A stretch of 49,765 bases of DNA from Seiridium cupressi (GCA_036674765.1 JARVKI010000170.1:1-49765); one strand, 5' to 3'; shown: positions 11,428 to 24,571, counted from the first letter of the stretch. Numbers and translations: made by a program. The notes: generated by a model not told the origin, from the letters alone.

Positions 11428-13102
11428 TCTGGATTATATTCAGTCAAAGCCTAGGGCAGAGCTGTACACTCGCGCGGCCAATTGGAAGAATTAGTCGTAG
11501 TGATTCGTACCAGCTGTATCAGACCTTATCACTCGACATCATGAGAGGATGTCCCAAGAGCTCTTATAGTCATGGTCCCGATCCTTGAACAAGAAAAGCA
11601 ACACCTTGCCCGCGCCTGCCGGACGCCATGTTATCCGGCAACATTGCAGAGTGTCAATTGACCACCACGTTAATCTGCAGGTCATGGGTAGGGAGGACGA
11701 TAGTGCCGACGAACGACAAGGTTACTCCGCACGAGCCCTGGCTCGCGCAGGTACCGTAATTTTCTTGTATTAGTTGCCTTATGCGCTTCCCGCTGCCAAA
11801 AAGATACATAAACCAACGGATTATAGTAGCTAAAATGGCCGTTCCGGTGGTGGACTCTAATGTAGCCAGCATGTTGAATGGATCTACATGATGCATGGGA
11901 AGTGACATTCGTTGCGTGTTGGTGAACGGTTTCAAAATGTGTTCACGGGGGAGGAGACCCGTGACGGGACATGCTCTATCAATTACTTCTCTATTGTTTA
12001 TAATGCTTCACCTGATTGAAGCTAAAAGTCGAGACATGATCCAAACCTAGTTGACTCCAGCCGTGCCGTTTTGACGAGCTACGCGCGCGTGGACCGCTAC
12101 CTAAACCTCATCCTCCAAAGTCGGAGCGAACCGTCACCCCAACACTGGATCTCGCAGAAATGCACAACGGCAGCACGAAGAAGCCGAATATCCTTGCTAG
12201 CCAGGATTTTAGGTAGGATGTACGCGTGTTTGATACCCCAGATTCCACTAGAGTTCAACGACTGCAGTCCGTTCAAGACCTTACACTCAATCTCGTTTCT
12301 CTCCAAAGCGTGGTCCAACTCACCAACGAATGACTTCACTTTGCCCACCATCCCCATCGAGGCCCTGCAGCCGGCGACGCTGCCCCCACTTGCGGAATCC
12401 ACCACTTTTGCCGACTCGTTGTAACCTCCCGGGAGCAGCCCACATCCCATATGCAAGAGCCACGGACACGCTTCGTCATCCTCCGCTCGAGTCAAGGCGT
12501 TTCTCCTCTGGTAACGATGACTTTTGATGCAGCATACTCAAATTAGGTGATATTTAGCCTGGGACACTCCACTCACAGCCATTTCCGGCTGTTGGAGTAA
12601 ACATTGACGCCGGTAATGTGACCCCACATACGGAGAGCATAGAGAGCTGAACAGCTAGTTGTCATTTTCTTCTTTCCGTGGCAGTAGCTTGAATCTCGGC
12701 CGAATTGTGGGGTGATATAGATGCACGTTGAAATGCTGGAGAAGCGCTGCGATGATAGGCAGGCAGGAATAGCAGCACGCACAGCAGATCAAATGATGGT
12801 ATACACGGACGCATCATCTCATTTCATCCCCTGTCCAAGTAGATACATACAGAACTATACATTACGAGCTCAATTGGGCACCATTGCCCTTGAGTCAGAA
12901 GTGGAAAGTAGGCTTAAAGGTACGTTTAGCCTCAACTTTCACATGGCGAAACGAATGCCGAGAAATAGTCGCAAACGAAGGTAAATCATGGAAAGGGACG
13001 GTCTCGCCATCTATGCCAGTAAAGTATTTCCTATTAACCCACATGAGTCTTGTTCCCATGTCTCCGCACATCTTGTTGCTCGTCGGCTAGTAGCTTTCAG
13101 CC
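11428..13102. other. Non-coding gap upstream of beta-helix gene
   Basis: About 1.7 kb with the promoter of the beta-helix gene at its left end and the 3' flank of EDE1 at its right. Overlapping ORFs of about 120-130 codons at 12071-12495 lie on both strands but have no recognisable domain, so I do not call them genes. Confidence 0.45.
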
Positions 13103-16100
13103 TCATGAATGGCTTGCGAGAAAGTTTGCTGCCTGTGGGTTATGTCAGCCTTGTCTATACCGGCCAAACCTCAACGACTGGGACTTATCATTGGGGAGGC
13201 ACTTACGCGCTCGAGGTTATAATCATACTTCTCCAACGCATTTAAAGCATCGGTTCTGGAGTACCCCATACCAGTCAGATTCTTGAGGATTGGATCGTCA
13301 TGCACGCCTTCTTGCGTCAAGGCCCGGCCGGTGTTTTGCAGGCTTGGGCGGCCGGAGCTCAAGCTTTGGTTTGGGCTGCTGGGCTTCTCGATTTCATTTG
13401 TCGCTGCTGCGCTTGGCTCATCCAGGTCGGCAAAGATGGAGTCCCAGTCGTGATTGTCGGGTGCTTTGGCGCCAGCGTTGGGAACTGCTGCAGGCCCAGC
13501 ATTAGTTGCCTGTTGGGATGGAACAGCCGAGTTTGATGCGACTGTGCCGAAGTCGTAGCTGCTATCGATGCCGAAAGCGTTAGACACGTTGGTAGATTCG
13601 CTCTTCGGCTGCGACGGAGGCGGACTGCTATCAAAGACGGGGTTGAAATCTTCGAGGTTGGAGCGTGAGATGTTGGCAAACTCATCATCGCCCGAGCCCT
13701 CCTTGGCGTCCTCAAGACCCTCAAAATCATCCTCGAGATCGTCGAAAGCGTTCTTGGAGTTCACCGGGGCGGTATTGGTCACAGTACTAGGAGCCGGCGC
13801 AAAATCGGAAGTCGGTGCAAACGGATCGTCAGCTTGGGCTTTCCGAGCTGGGCCCGGAGAGCTTGCAGGGGGTTGCACGAAGGACGGCGCCGGATCACTT
13901 AAGAAGGCGTTAGTTAGGACGGAACATCTCTGTAAGAACAATGCAATGTAAATTAAAAATTGGCATACTGTGGTGGTTGACTCGTGGTGCTAGCACCTTC
14001 CGCAGCTGGCACATCAGGAACGGCAGTCGTCTTATGGTTTGCGACAGGGGAAGATGGCGCCTTCGGGGTGTCTTTGCCCTCTATTTTCTTGGAAGGCGGT
14101 GATGATGGTGGAGCGAAGTCATCGTCAAAACCGTTTCCCTCGCTAGCTGAATCGGAGTCGTCATCTCGCTCTAGCTCTGAAATGGGAGGAAACTCGGTGT
14201 TGAAGGTCCCAAAAGCATTGGTGTTGTCGTTTGGCTTGTCCTGTGACTTATTGGATGAGCCGAAGCTGGCAAAAGCCGAATCGAAATCATCTTTTGCGTT
14301 GAGAGGGTCCTTCTTCAAGCCCTCGAAGATCTCACTATCTCGGTTGCCCGCGAATGATGGAGTAGCTCCACCTAGTTCCGCCCTAGGTGTGTCTTCGGGG
14401 AATGCTCCAGGAATGGTACCATTGCTCGTAAATGCTGCATCTCCGACAGGGCCAGCACTCTTCGGAGTGTCGGGAGTAGAAGCTGCGCTACCCCCAGTGG
14501 CGTGAGGCTCAAGAGGATTGGCGGTTGTGGTAGCAGTTGGTGTGCTGCTCTCGCCAACGCGACTTAGAGGCGGAGAGGCTTGGCGGGAAGAAGTCAGTGA
14601 CTCGCTCACGTCGCCAAAGGGCAGGAAGCTAGAGCTGATTTGTCTCGAGGCAGGCGGCGGTGGTGGTTCAGCAGCATTGAGAGTCGCTTGCCGCGTTGTA
14701 GTTGCGGGAGAAGAGCTAGCCGGAGGCGCGAAAGATCCTGCACTTGCCGTAGAGGTGCCTGTGTGTTGCGCCTTGAACGATGTAGGCGGCGGTGGTGTGC
14801 TAGACGTGCTGCCGGTCCCAAAACCGCCGAATATGTCATCAAACGACTTGTCATTGTAGGCTTTAGGTGGAGGCGAAAATGTGCCCATCATGTCGGTACT
14901 TCCACTGCGCTTGAAGAAGGGATTGTTAGCACTAGTAGTGGATAGAGCAGGACTGGCCACTTGAGCAGGTCCCGTAACTGGTGAGCTAGTGTTGATCTGA
15001 CGAGCGAGCTCCTCATTGCTCCTGGTCAGGTCTTCAGCCTCCGTCTTGAGCTTCTCGCGTTCCCCTTCAACCGTGGACAGTTGTTTCTTGTTGATAGCGA
15101 CCAGACCTTTCTGTTGGCGTGCATCGGACTTTAACTTCTCGATTTGAGGCTTCAGCTGAGCGATCTCGGCATTAACAGTGCTGATTTTCTGCTTCAGACT
15201 TTGGTTCTCTTGCTGATCTGCCTGAAGGGCGGCTGCTAGTTGCTGATGTTGAGCCTGGATATCGCGGTAGCTTCCATCAATGGTAGTCATCTCGGTCATG
15301 AGCTTTCTGGTTTCATTCTGAGATTTCTGCAGCTGGTCCTTCAAATCTGCCACTTCCTTAGCCTCCTTCTCATACAGTGCCCTCAGCTGAGCAAGGCGAT
15401 CCTCGAAGTTCTTCTTTTGCTGACTAGTTTGATTGACTTCCTTCTGTGTCACAGTGCGCTGACCCTGAACCTGCTGCATCTGATTGGACAGAGACCCAAT
15501 CTGGTTGGACAAGTTGGCAAGCTCGGCAGTCTCATTCGTAAGCTTCTTACTAATCTCAGGATCATTGTCACCAAGCAAGTCGTCAACCGCCGAACCAGGC
15601 TTCGAGCCTGTTGAGCCGCCCGTGTCATGCGTTTGGAGGGTCCTGCCGAATGACGACGATGGGATGAAGGGTTTGAATTGGTTGCCGGTTGGAGAGGCAC
15701 GAATAGGCGAAGCAGGAGCTATAGGCGATGCATTTGCGAAAGGATCTTTGCTGGCAGATCCTCCAGTGGCCATGGCAGCCTGCATAGGGGCAGGTGGAGG
15801 CGCATCAAGGCCGAAGAGATCGTCGAGAGCCGACTTGGGGGCAGGTGGTGGTTGAGGCTTTGGCGGTTCTGGAGCATCGAAAGGCGAGGCACCAGCAGTG
15901 GGCGGCCGTACTTGTGTTCGTAAAGACGGTGGAACGAGATTCGCAGGCAGGGTGCTGGGTAGAGTATTTGAGCCATCACGTCTGCTCCTTTGCTGCCTGA
16001 TGAGGTACATGGCTACAGCAAAAGTATCCCTATTCAAGTGCCCTTGCGAATTGATGTCGGCGAGATCCCAGATTTGAGCCAAGGCGTCCTCCGGCAGGCT

Positions 16101-17281
16101 TGATTGACTCAAGAATGGCACGGCTTCCTCCCCAGTGATGAAACCCTTGTTCGTCTTGTCCAAGTCGGCGTATAGTTGATCGAATCTTGCTTTGTCTGCA
16201 GGTGTAATGGCCCAGTCTGATCCCGTAGTCTGCGGTTGAAGACCAGTCCCTTGCGCAGAAAGGGGAGCACGGCCCAAAGGGCTGGACTGTCGCAAAGGTG
16301 CCTGCCCACTCAACTGACGAGGAATCGCAGACAATGGTGGTCCGGTAGTGGTGGGACTTTGTCGTGGAGCAGCACCTCGTCTTGTGGCAGCTTCGTAGAG
16401 CGCTGCCGGCAGCACATTTGGCAGGCCTCTGAGTTGGCCCGTCTTCAGCGAGGTGAGCAAGTGCATGGCAATCACAAACTCCGTCAGCACGAGCGCGCCC
16501 CTTTGTTCCGTGTCTGCCAATTGCCATATTCTGCCGAGTAGTTCAATGGGCAAGCCTGATTTCTCGAAGATATTCCTTGCCTGGTCGCCCGGGAGCATAT
16601 TGCCCCCTTGTAGGTTTTGCCTCTCGAACAACCCGGCGTATTGTGAGACCTTTTCGGGTGTCAGCGGCGGAATTCGAATAGGTGCTCCGCCAGTGCCTTG
16701 TGCCTGGAGAGGTTGCGCAGCCGGGGGCGCGGCGGGTGTTGGGGTGAAGCCATCGAAGCGCGGAATTGGTCCCTGTTGCAAGGCGACCTCTTGGGTTGGC
16801 TCACGGCCGGCTTGCGCATGGCCAATGAGACGAAGTACGATGCTGAAACCGGCCGGCGTTAAAAAGCCGCGATTCTCTCGGTCCGCTATCTGCCAGATCT
16901 AGGATGGAGGGAACATTATGTTAGCCGTTTTGTCCGTGTATTTCGCTGGTTCTTTCTCGTGCTATTGATGATCGGCCGTTGCCGGAAAAATAAACGCAAA
17001 CACACCTCTCCAAGTACCCGCGAGTCCAGTCTTGTCTTCTCGAAGAACTTAACTGCGACCTCGCCGGTCACTACTCCCACGTTATCTGTGTCGGCATGTC
17101 GAAAGAGCTGGCCATAGATTCGCTTCTCTTCGGGACTCAGGTTGAGGTTGGGCGCAGCTGTAACGAGACGCGTTAGAACACATAATGGCTTCAAGAGATA
17201 ATCTCGATGCCGTATGCAGCTTTGAGAACGTAGATGGGATGCATTAGACTCACCAGCCTCAACACCCGCTTCGGCCGACAT
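13103..17281 (-). CDS. EDE1: EH-domain/UBA endocytic scaffold Ede1
   Basis: Eps15/Ede1-type scaffold that marks early clathrin-mediated endocytic sites at the plasma membrane, binding NPF-motif adaptors and ubiquitin. Exons: 17281-17254, 17157-17006, 16898-13969, 13897-13207, 13132-13103; all phases agree and give 1,276 residues, close to the yeast protein (about 1,380). Three EH domains are visible: one across exons 2-3 (LSPEEKRIYGQLF...DTDNVG), a second beginning PEKVSQYAGLFER with LADTEQRG, and a third with DKTNKGFITGEE and LADINSQGHL. A coiled coil follows (about residues 460-650, rich in Q/K/E), then a long Ser/Pro-rich segment with FDDIFGGF- and DDFEGLED-type acidic patches, and a C-terminal UBA domain (DPILKNLTGMGY...) whose last residues are encoded by the 30-nt final exon. 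The start at 17281 (MSAEAG) is preferred over an upstream in-frame ATG because the first EH domain follows at once. Confidence 0.92.
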
Positions 17282-18563
17282 TGCTGCGTGGCCAAGCTCG
17301 TAAACGCTCGATTGAGGATGGAGCTTTAGGAAGCTTGAAGGACGGGCTCGCGGGCAATGGAAATCAGTGCCAGTCACAGCTTTGATCGCTAATAAGGCGT
17401 CTCGATATCCTGTAGAGCTAGATCTCTGGTTGATGGATAGTGGTCGTTATTGAATTATGTCTCCAAAGCCGCTTTTGGGGGAGGCTGGCGAGCTAGAAGT
17501 CAATGTCGCTAGGCGTAGGCCGGTGGAGTTCAGGTAGGGGGGTGAGGCCCGTAAAACGACCGGGGCCCGCACAATGTCAGTCAACTCAATCTGGACGGGC
17601 GATTCGGAACAACCCGAGTCTCTACGAGGCCTCAAATTTCTAGTGGTCGTCGGTCTGCCTAAGAAGTGATCAACTATAGCCTTGAGAAGTATCATTTTGT
17701 TTCCTGGCTAGGAACCAGGAAGTATTCCAGACTTTCTCCGTTGCTGTTTGTGTCGAAGATATCAACTCATACAGGCCCCAAGACATGTAGTCCAATAGCT
17801 AGAGACCTCGATAGTCCTTGATCCTCCGCTTTGGCACTTGGTATGCAGTCAGTAAGTGGCGATCATGCGGAACTGAGCCAATTGACCCACGAGACAATAG
17901 TGAGTCAATACTACTACCAGGCAAATCGACGACATACTCCACGGTGAGCTTGGAGTAGGACAATGCCACCTTGTTTGATTCTAGGAAAGATGACTTGATT
18001 GGAAGCCTTGGGTCATGAGAATTCTGCCGCGTATGCAGCTCCCATGCAAGCCGGCGCTCTGTGATGTCCTATTGCTCGGTTTAGTTGGAGACGGTTGATG
18101 TGGCTGCAGTTGGGTGCATCTGCAGTTCATTGGGCTCCTGCACCCCGTCACACTGCATCACAAACAGCTCAGGTCACTCATCCCACGCCATGTTCACATT
18201 TGCCAATGACATTGACGCGCTGCGGCCTTGAGACCCCGCTGCACTAAAAAGAGACCAGCAGAAAGTGTGTCATCAATGCCTTCGTACTATTAAAAGGATT
18301 TACAAAGTGTAGTATACTACTCCTCTTCGCCTGGCTCTGTATGAAATCAAACTGACAGCAAGCCGAATCTTTTGTCCTTCCTCTACTACTCTCTCACAAA
18401 AAAAGAATTGCCTCTATAGGAGCAGAGAGTCGCAAAAGCCTGGGCATAAAAGAAAGCCGGACGGGCCTATCATTGCAGCTGGCTTGGGTGCAATGTGAGA
18501 ACTTCTGTAACAACCCAAGTCCGACCTTACTCTCTACGACGCTTGGCGTCCTTGTCTCTCCTC
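17282..18563. other. EDE1 upstream region and alpha-tubulin 3' flank
   Basis: About 1.3 kb between the EDE1 start codon and the alpha-tubulin stop codon. It holds the EDE1 promoter and presumably the tubulin 3' UTR; pyrimidine-rich stretches occur near 18330-18420. A short minus-strand ORF (17447-17695) has no homology I recognise. Confidence 0.5.
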
Positions 18564-20429
18564 TTAGTACTCAGCCTCGAGGTCACCCTCGGCCTCCAGG
18601 GAGTCGGTAGCCACCTCCTCGTAGTCACGCTCAAGCGCAGCCAGATCCTCACGGGCCTCTGAGAATTCACCTTCCTCCATACCCTCACCGACGTACCAGT
18701 GGACGAAGGCACGCTTCGAGTACATGAGATCGAACTTGGTCGACAAAGCGGACCAAGCCTCGGCAATGGCAGTGGTGTTGGAAAGCATGCAACTTCGGAG
18801 TATTAGTATCTCTCCATTTTAAGCGGAACTCATTTATACTTACACAGCGCGGTCGGCCTTGGCCAAGTCACCGTTCGGCACATACTGAGGAGGCTGGAAG
18901 CAGATACCCAGCTTGAAACCGGTAGGGCACCAGTCAACAAACTGGATGGTGCGCTTGGTCTTGAGGGTGGCGACAGCGGCGTGAGCGTCCTTGGGGACAA
19001 CATCACCACGGTACAGCAAGCAGGTGGCCATGTACTTGCCGCGGCGGGGGTCGCACTTGACCATCTGGTTGTAGGGCTCGAAGCAGGACATGGTCATCTC
19101 TTGCACCGAGTTGGCCTCGTGGGAAGCCTTGGCGGCAGAGACGACGGGAGCGTAGGCGACCAGCGGGAAGTGGATACGGGGGTAGGGGACCAAATTTGTC
19201 TGGAACTCGTTCAAGTCGACGTTGAGCGAACCATCGAATCGGAGAGAAGCGGTGATGGAAGAAACAACTACAGACAGGTCAGCGTAATGCGCTTCTCACG
19301 CGGGCAACGCCACATTAGAATGTGAATAATTACCTTGAGCGATCAGGCGGTTCAAGTTCTCGTAGTTGGGTCGCTCAACACCGAGGTTCCTGCGGCAGAT
19401 GTCGTAGATGGCCTCGTTGTCAACCATGAAAGAGCAGTCGGAGTGCTCGAGCGTGGTGTGGGTGGTGAGGATCGAGTTGTAGGGCTCAACGACCGAGGTG
19501 GCGGTCTGGGGAGCGGGATACACGCAGAATTCCAGCTTGCTCTTCTTGCCGTAGTCGACGGACAGGCGCTCCATCAGGAGGGCACCGAAACCAGATCCGG
19601 TACCGCCACCGAAAGAGTGGAAGACCAAGAATCCCTGAAGACCAGCACAGCTATCAGCCACGCGACGCACCTTGTCCAGGACGGAGTCAATAAGCTCCTT
19701 GCCAACGGTGTAGTGTCCACGGGCGTAGTTGTTGGAGGCATCTTCCTTGCCGGTGATCATCTGCTCGGGGTGGAAAAGGCTTCGGTAGGTACCGGTGCGG
19801 ACCTCATCGACGACGTTGGGCTCGAGATCGCAGTAGATAGTGCGAGGTACGTACTTGCCCTGACCTGCGCATCAAGTATTGTCAGATTATACCCCGCTTC
19901 CCTTCAGTCAAGTTGTAGCATACCAGTCTCGGAGAAGAAAGTGCTGAAGCCATGGTCGGGGTCGGCGGCCTTGCGCTCTTCGGTCAGGTATCCATCGGGC
20001 TGTAGAGATCGTGTTTTAGCAGACACTCCCCAGTGGCAGTAATGGAGATGCATGTCCAAACTCACCTGAATGCCGTGCTCGAGACAGTAAAGCTATGAGA
20101 ATAACCATGTCAGTTCAAGTGCAGAGGTCCCTGTCGCTACTGCAGGGGTCAGGCAGGAGCACGGAACATGTGCTCAAGCCAGCATGACCCAGTGGAATAT
20201 CTCCAAAGCGTTGCGGAAGAACTTACCTCCCAGCACGAGTTGGCGATCTGGCAACCGGCCTGGCCGACTATGAGAGAAGAGAGGTCAGTGTTCTGTTTAT
20301 CTGAGGTGTGGAATGGAGCGCGCAGTCGGGGATCACGGATCATGCGGTGAGGCAAAACGCGTGCCCGAGCCAGGATCAACAGTGTCGGCTGAGGGGTCAC
20401 ATACCGTTGATGCTAATGATCTCACGCAT
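18564..20429 (-). CDS. tubA: Alpha-tubulin
   Basis: Alpha subunit of the microtubule heterodimer. Exons on the minus strand: 20429-20405, 20267-20227, 20092-20066, 19999-19924, 19864-19334, 19267-18844, 18792-18564. The phases close perfectly to 450 residues, the family's normal length. Diagnostic features: N-terminal [18 protein letters not shown], the GTP-binding tubulin signature GGGTGSG, the alpha-specific [16 protein letters not shown], and a C-terminal acidic tail ending in EY, the tyrosinatable alpha-type end. The GQAGCQ start resembles Aspergillus nidulans tubA rather than the divergent tubB type as I recall them. The first three coding exons are only 25, 41 and 27 nt long and separated by introns of 137, 134 and 66 nt. 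No defect seen. Confidence 0.96.
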
Positions 20430-21230
20430 GTTGAACGGCGATGCAGTAGAGGCTGTGGTCTAGGGAAGAACGGAGGGAAGAACAATTGCAAGGTCGAGAA
20501 TTGTCAGAGCAGCCAAGGATGCAGCTGTCTCTGGGTAGTGGAAATTGTCGAAAGATATCGGGGAGAGGAGTCAACCGGCGAAGATGAATTTAGTGGGGGA
20601 AACGGGGATGGGCATTTGTTGATAATCCAATAAACCAGCCCACTTTGGGGAAAGCGCGTCCCAAAACCGTGCCTGCTGTAAACGAAAAAAGCAGGGGCCA
20701 GCTGCCCAATGCTCCAATTCAGGGGATCTCAGTGGCGCCAACGCGGTGACACGCACCTAGCATAGAATGGGACACTCTAGCAGAGCCTAGGTAAGCTGTA
20801 GACAATCGACAACTCAATGTAGACGCACATTATCTGATGCTGCACGCCGGAGCACTATGACTCAATACTCTCTCATGAGGATTACGGTATTAAGAGTGAA
20901 GGCATCGTGTCTTGACCATTATTACAACTTTACTCGAGTGAAAGAGCGGTAAGCAAGGTCTTGGCAAGGGCAGCACTCCGTGTGCCCCGTAGTGCCGCGT
21001 CTCACGTGTCCAAATTCTGTCCCAGCACCGACACAGCAGAACAAAGCCGTCCAGGGTCCTGCAAGGGCAGCTCAGCTACCCGCCCGCATCAATCGAAAGT
21101 TTGAACAACGCCGCCGAGGGCGTAATAACCTTGACATGATGGCATAGGCAGCGGGTAATCCTCGAAGCACCATCAGCCAATCCGCAACCAAAACATCCAC
21201 AGACAGACGATTCCCTCGGTGCAAGTCAGG
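20430..21230. promoter_or_regulatory. Shared divergent promoter of alpha-tubulin and PGA1-like gene
   Basis: The two genes are transcribed away from each other from this 800-bp interval, so it must carry both promoters. I cannot assign individual factor sites with confidence. Confidence 0.55.
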
Positions 21231-22001
21231 ATGTGGAAGTGCGTCTGCCTAATGGCCGGCATCGTTGCCACGGCACTGGCAAACACGGAAAAGGCGATCT
21301 TCCTCGGCCCTAAGCCCGTCAACATACCACCAACCCACCCAAATCTCGAGGACCTGCGCATTGATTCTCTGAGACCGGGTCATTGGGCTATCCGAACTCA
21401 CGTTGAGGCTCAATTCCCCAGCGCTACAGCCAAGTTCGGCAAAGCTACATGGCTTGTCTTGGATGAGTTGACTGTCGGCCAGCGATATGAGCTAAGGGTG
21501 TGCTGGGCTGCTACGGTATGGCTGAAGATGCTAGATGAGGCCTCGATTCTTTGGTTCATTTGACTAAATAGTATCCAGCAACCCACGGCGTTCCGCATCA
21601 ATACGTACGAGCTAGAAACAGTCTTTGGAACCCCGGAGCTGATCTTGGAATTGTCCGAGTACTCCTATTCTCGGCAGTCTGGAGAGGATGAAGGCTCGCA
21701 GGGCTTCGGCGCCTCGAAGCAACATTCGAAGAGTGATAGAGAAGCCTCTGTACTTCTGCTCCAGATTTCGGCGGCTGCGGATTATTTTACTACGAACAAC
21801 ACCTTGATGAATGACGTCCCTCCTGTCTTTGTGGATATCATCTTAGATCCTTACGTCTTCAATGTACTGCCGCGCTCACTCGTGCCAACGGTAGGCTACA
21901 TCGTCGCCGTAGCTGTTCTCTCCTGGTTCCTCGCACGACGGATATCAGTCGGAATCCGCAGGCTCGCGAAGACACCGGAGCAGATCAAAAAGGACCAGTA
22001 A
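21231..22001 (+). CDS. PGA1: Pga1-like GPI-mannosyltransferase II cofactor
   Basis: Two exons, 21231-21515 and 21579-22001 (63-nt intron, GTATGG donor, TTGACTAA branch), give 235 residues. The ATG at 21231 starts a signal peptide (MWKCVCLMAGIVATALA). The lumenal domain contains TWLVLDELTVGQRYELRVCW followed by AATQPTAF across the splice junction, which matches my recollection of the Pga1 family. Pga1 partners Gpi18 (GPI-mannosyltransferase II) in the endoplasmic reticulum, adding the second mannose to the GPI precursor. One membrane span lies near the C-terminus (LVPTVGYIVAVAVLSWFLA) followed by a basic tail, giving type I topology. The family assignment is from motif memory, not a search. 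Confidence 0.65.
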
Positions 22002-22320
22002 TGGCTTCAGGTATCGAAGCTGGTGTTATTGGGCCAGAAACGACCTGAATGTCCTCTACCCCCTACGGAATATACAGGCCTCCAAAAGATCATTATTCAT
22101 CAACGCATATATCAAAACTCCGGCGTCACTTTATGCATTCTCCGCCTTCACTCTAGCCTCGGGGACGGTGCTCGGCTGCCCACATTTGGCAACCTGAGAT
22201 GTGGGGTTTATATGTCGCCGAAAGACGGATATAAATATCATCAAACCAGAAAAAGCTTAGCGTCTACCCTATTCGTGTGCTCATTCTTCCTGTCCTCTGG
22301 AAAATCAAATCTTGTGCGTG
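22002..22320. other. Convergent 3' region
   Basis: About 320 bp between the stop codons of the convergent PGA1-like and WW-domain genes; no further feature seen. Confidence 0.5.
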
Positions 22321-23753
22321 CTACCATTGACCGGGGTAGCCTCCTGGGTGGTGACCGTGCTGACCATAGTGGGGATGGCTGCCCGATGGCACTGCCGGTG
22401 CATTCTGATGCCCATATGCCGGCTGGTATGGTGGCTGTCCACCAGGTGGGGCAGGGACTTGGCCGTACTGTTGGTTGTAATTGGGTTGCGATTGGGAGTA
22501 TTGTTGATGCTGGCCGCCATATGGTGCCGGGTGCTGGGAATGCTGAACACCCGATGATGCTACATACGCAGGTTGTTGAGCTGTCACGACGTTAGTTGAT
22601 GTATGGGGATGAAAGCCAAGTAGGTATACTCACAGTAGTGTTGACCTTGCGGCGCAGGGCTGTGGTGACCGTAGCCTTGCGACTGCTGACCTGGCGGTGG
22701 ACTGCTGTACGAGCCACCGTGCTGAGTCGGCGGCGCCGTATAAGAAGGGGCGCCATGCTGTTGACCCGTTGCTGCACCGTATGAAGGCGTGCCATGCTGA
22801 GCATGCTGACTACCCGGCGGGGGCGAGCTGTATGCAGTGGTGGACTGACCGCTAGGCTGATATGACGTCGGCGGAGCTTGGCCGGTATAACCTCCAGACT
22901 GTCCGGAGTTCGAATAGCCGTAATTCTGGTTCTTCTGGTTGTCAATAGAACGTCGCCTACGAAGCATGGCTAGTGACATACAGAATGACCCTGGGAGCCC
23001 CCGAACATATTGGCGACGCCACCCATTACCGAGCCAGCAAAGCTACCGGACTGCTGCGGTGTAGATGACTGGCCGCCGTGGTAGGTTTGAGGTTGTTGGT
23101 GCTCAGTCTTCCCACCACTGGAGAACAAACTAGACGCCAATGCGCCGACCAGTTTGCCGGCGCCGTTGTTACCACCACTACTGTGGGAGTTGCTCTGTGA
23201 GTTGCCGTGACTGTTGCTCCCAGAGAGGCCTCCCAACAGCTGACCCGCGATGCCACCAAGCGGGCTCGATCCGTGACCACCACTATTGTTCGATTGTTTT
23301 CCATGGCCGCCCGAAATCTGGTTCATGAGCATGTTCGACGCGAAACTCTGTCGATGTGATGATCAGCCGCCTGTTGTCGCATTGATCAGGACTGCGCCTG
23401 GAAAATGTGCTTACCCCGATTGATCTGTCGCCAGTCTCTCCGCCTACGCCCCGTGTACCACCGCCAGGCGGCAGAACAGGCTCCATACGACCGTCTGCGT
23501 GTCTGACAGTCTGTGTACCGTCCGGATGCGTGATCAGCTCGGGCTTAGGGACTCCGTACGGGTGTTCTTGATGCTGCGCCGGAGTGCCTCCCGGGGCAGC
23601 CGAGTTCGGAGTCTCCCATTGAGAGACACCAGTCGAGATGGAGACGAAATAGTACTTCTTGCTCGCGCCATCCCATTGTGCGATCCATCCTGGAGGCAGT
23701 TGCGGCGGCTCGAACGTGGGGCCTTCAGTGCCCGGGGAGGCGGGGCCAGCCAT
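22321..23753 (-). CDS. WW-domain protein with Gly/Gln/His-rich low-complexity tail
   Basis: Exons on the minus strand: 23753-23415, 23347-22982, about 22934-22634, 22580-22321; about 418-421 residues depending on which of two acceptors (22935 or 22926) ends the second intron. Near the N-terminus is a WW domain with both tryptophans (LPPGWIAQWD...GVSQWETP), a module that binds proline-rich partners. A short TVRHADGRMEPV segment follows, then a Gly/Asn/Ser/His-rich region and a long Gln/Pro/Tyr/Gly-rich tail. The tail is prion-like in composition and is probably intrinsically disordered. Similar WW plus low-complexity proteins occur in many filamentous ascomycetes; I do not know the function. 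It is convergent with the PGA1-like gene. Confidence 0.8.
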
Positions 23754-24571
23754 TGCGACTGAGGGGTCTTATCTTCGTCGATTCTGCTATAGTTGAAGGA
23801 GAGGAGAGCGAGAACAGGGCAAAGAAAAGGCAAGTTGAGTGGAGGACGGGAACGTCAAAAATGTCAAGACGGTCTCATAACAATGAAAATCCCCGCTAAT
23901 GGTTGGGGGAGTCAAGCGCAGCTGGTGTGCACTTGCCTAGCCACTCTTTGGGCGAGTTGAAAGAAGGCGATGAAAGAAGAGTCCACTCGCAGCAGAGCGA
24001 AAAGCTTGGTCACCAAAAACAATGTCGTAACAGAGCCCAAGCAGACCAAGAGGACCCTGGAAAGTTTGCACAGCCTCACTTGCCCAGCTGCATCTGGAAA
24101 ATCATGTCTCATTTTTTAGTCCGTGAAAACAGCCACAAAGGTGGCGTCACCAGTCGCGACAGGCGGCGCGCCCGACCGCACCATGCACATTGTATTTCCC
24201 AAATTCCTCTTGCATGTCTCAATCTAGTTCCATAAGGTGAAGTAAAACATTTGTCTGAGTTGGTTACTAAGTCACACCATCCGACCTAAAACCTGTGCCC
24301 AATAATGATCATGGGTGTCGGGGTCATGAGCGTTGGGGGTGTACTGCCCAATTCCTCGTTAAGACGCCTGAAGGGAGATTCGCAGCCCGAAATCCCTACA
24401 AATCACAAGCATTACATAACAATATGGCCACTGCTCCCTAATACTAACTCAACTTTCTTGATTGGCACGATAGCCCAACGTCATTATAGCTAGCGTATTA
24501 CCAAAGCAGTCCGGAGAGAGACAAAAAAGCAACAGAGCAAAAGTAAAATCTCAGATTGAATCTGAGGGAAA
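23754..24571. other. Promoter side of the WW gene
   Basis: Upstream region of the WW-domain gene. The ORFs in it have no recognisable homology, and no repeats are evident. Confidence 0.45.

Noticed and set aside
12071..12495. Overlapping ORFs of 117 and 132 codons on opposite strands
   Set aside because: No domain, no typical codon bias and no exon partners; mutual shadows in non-coding sequence.
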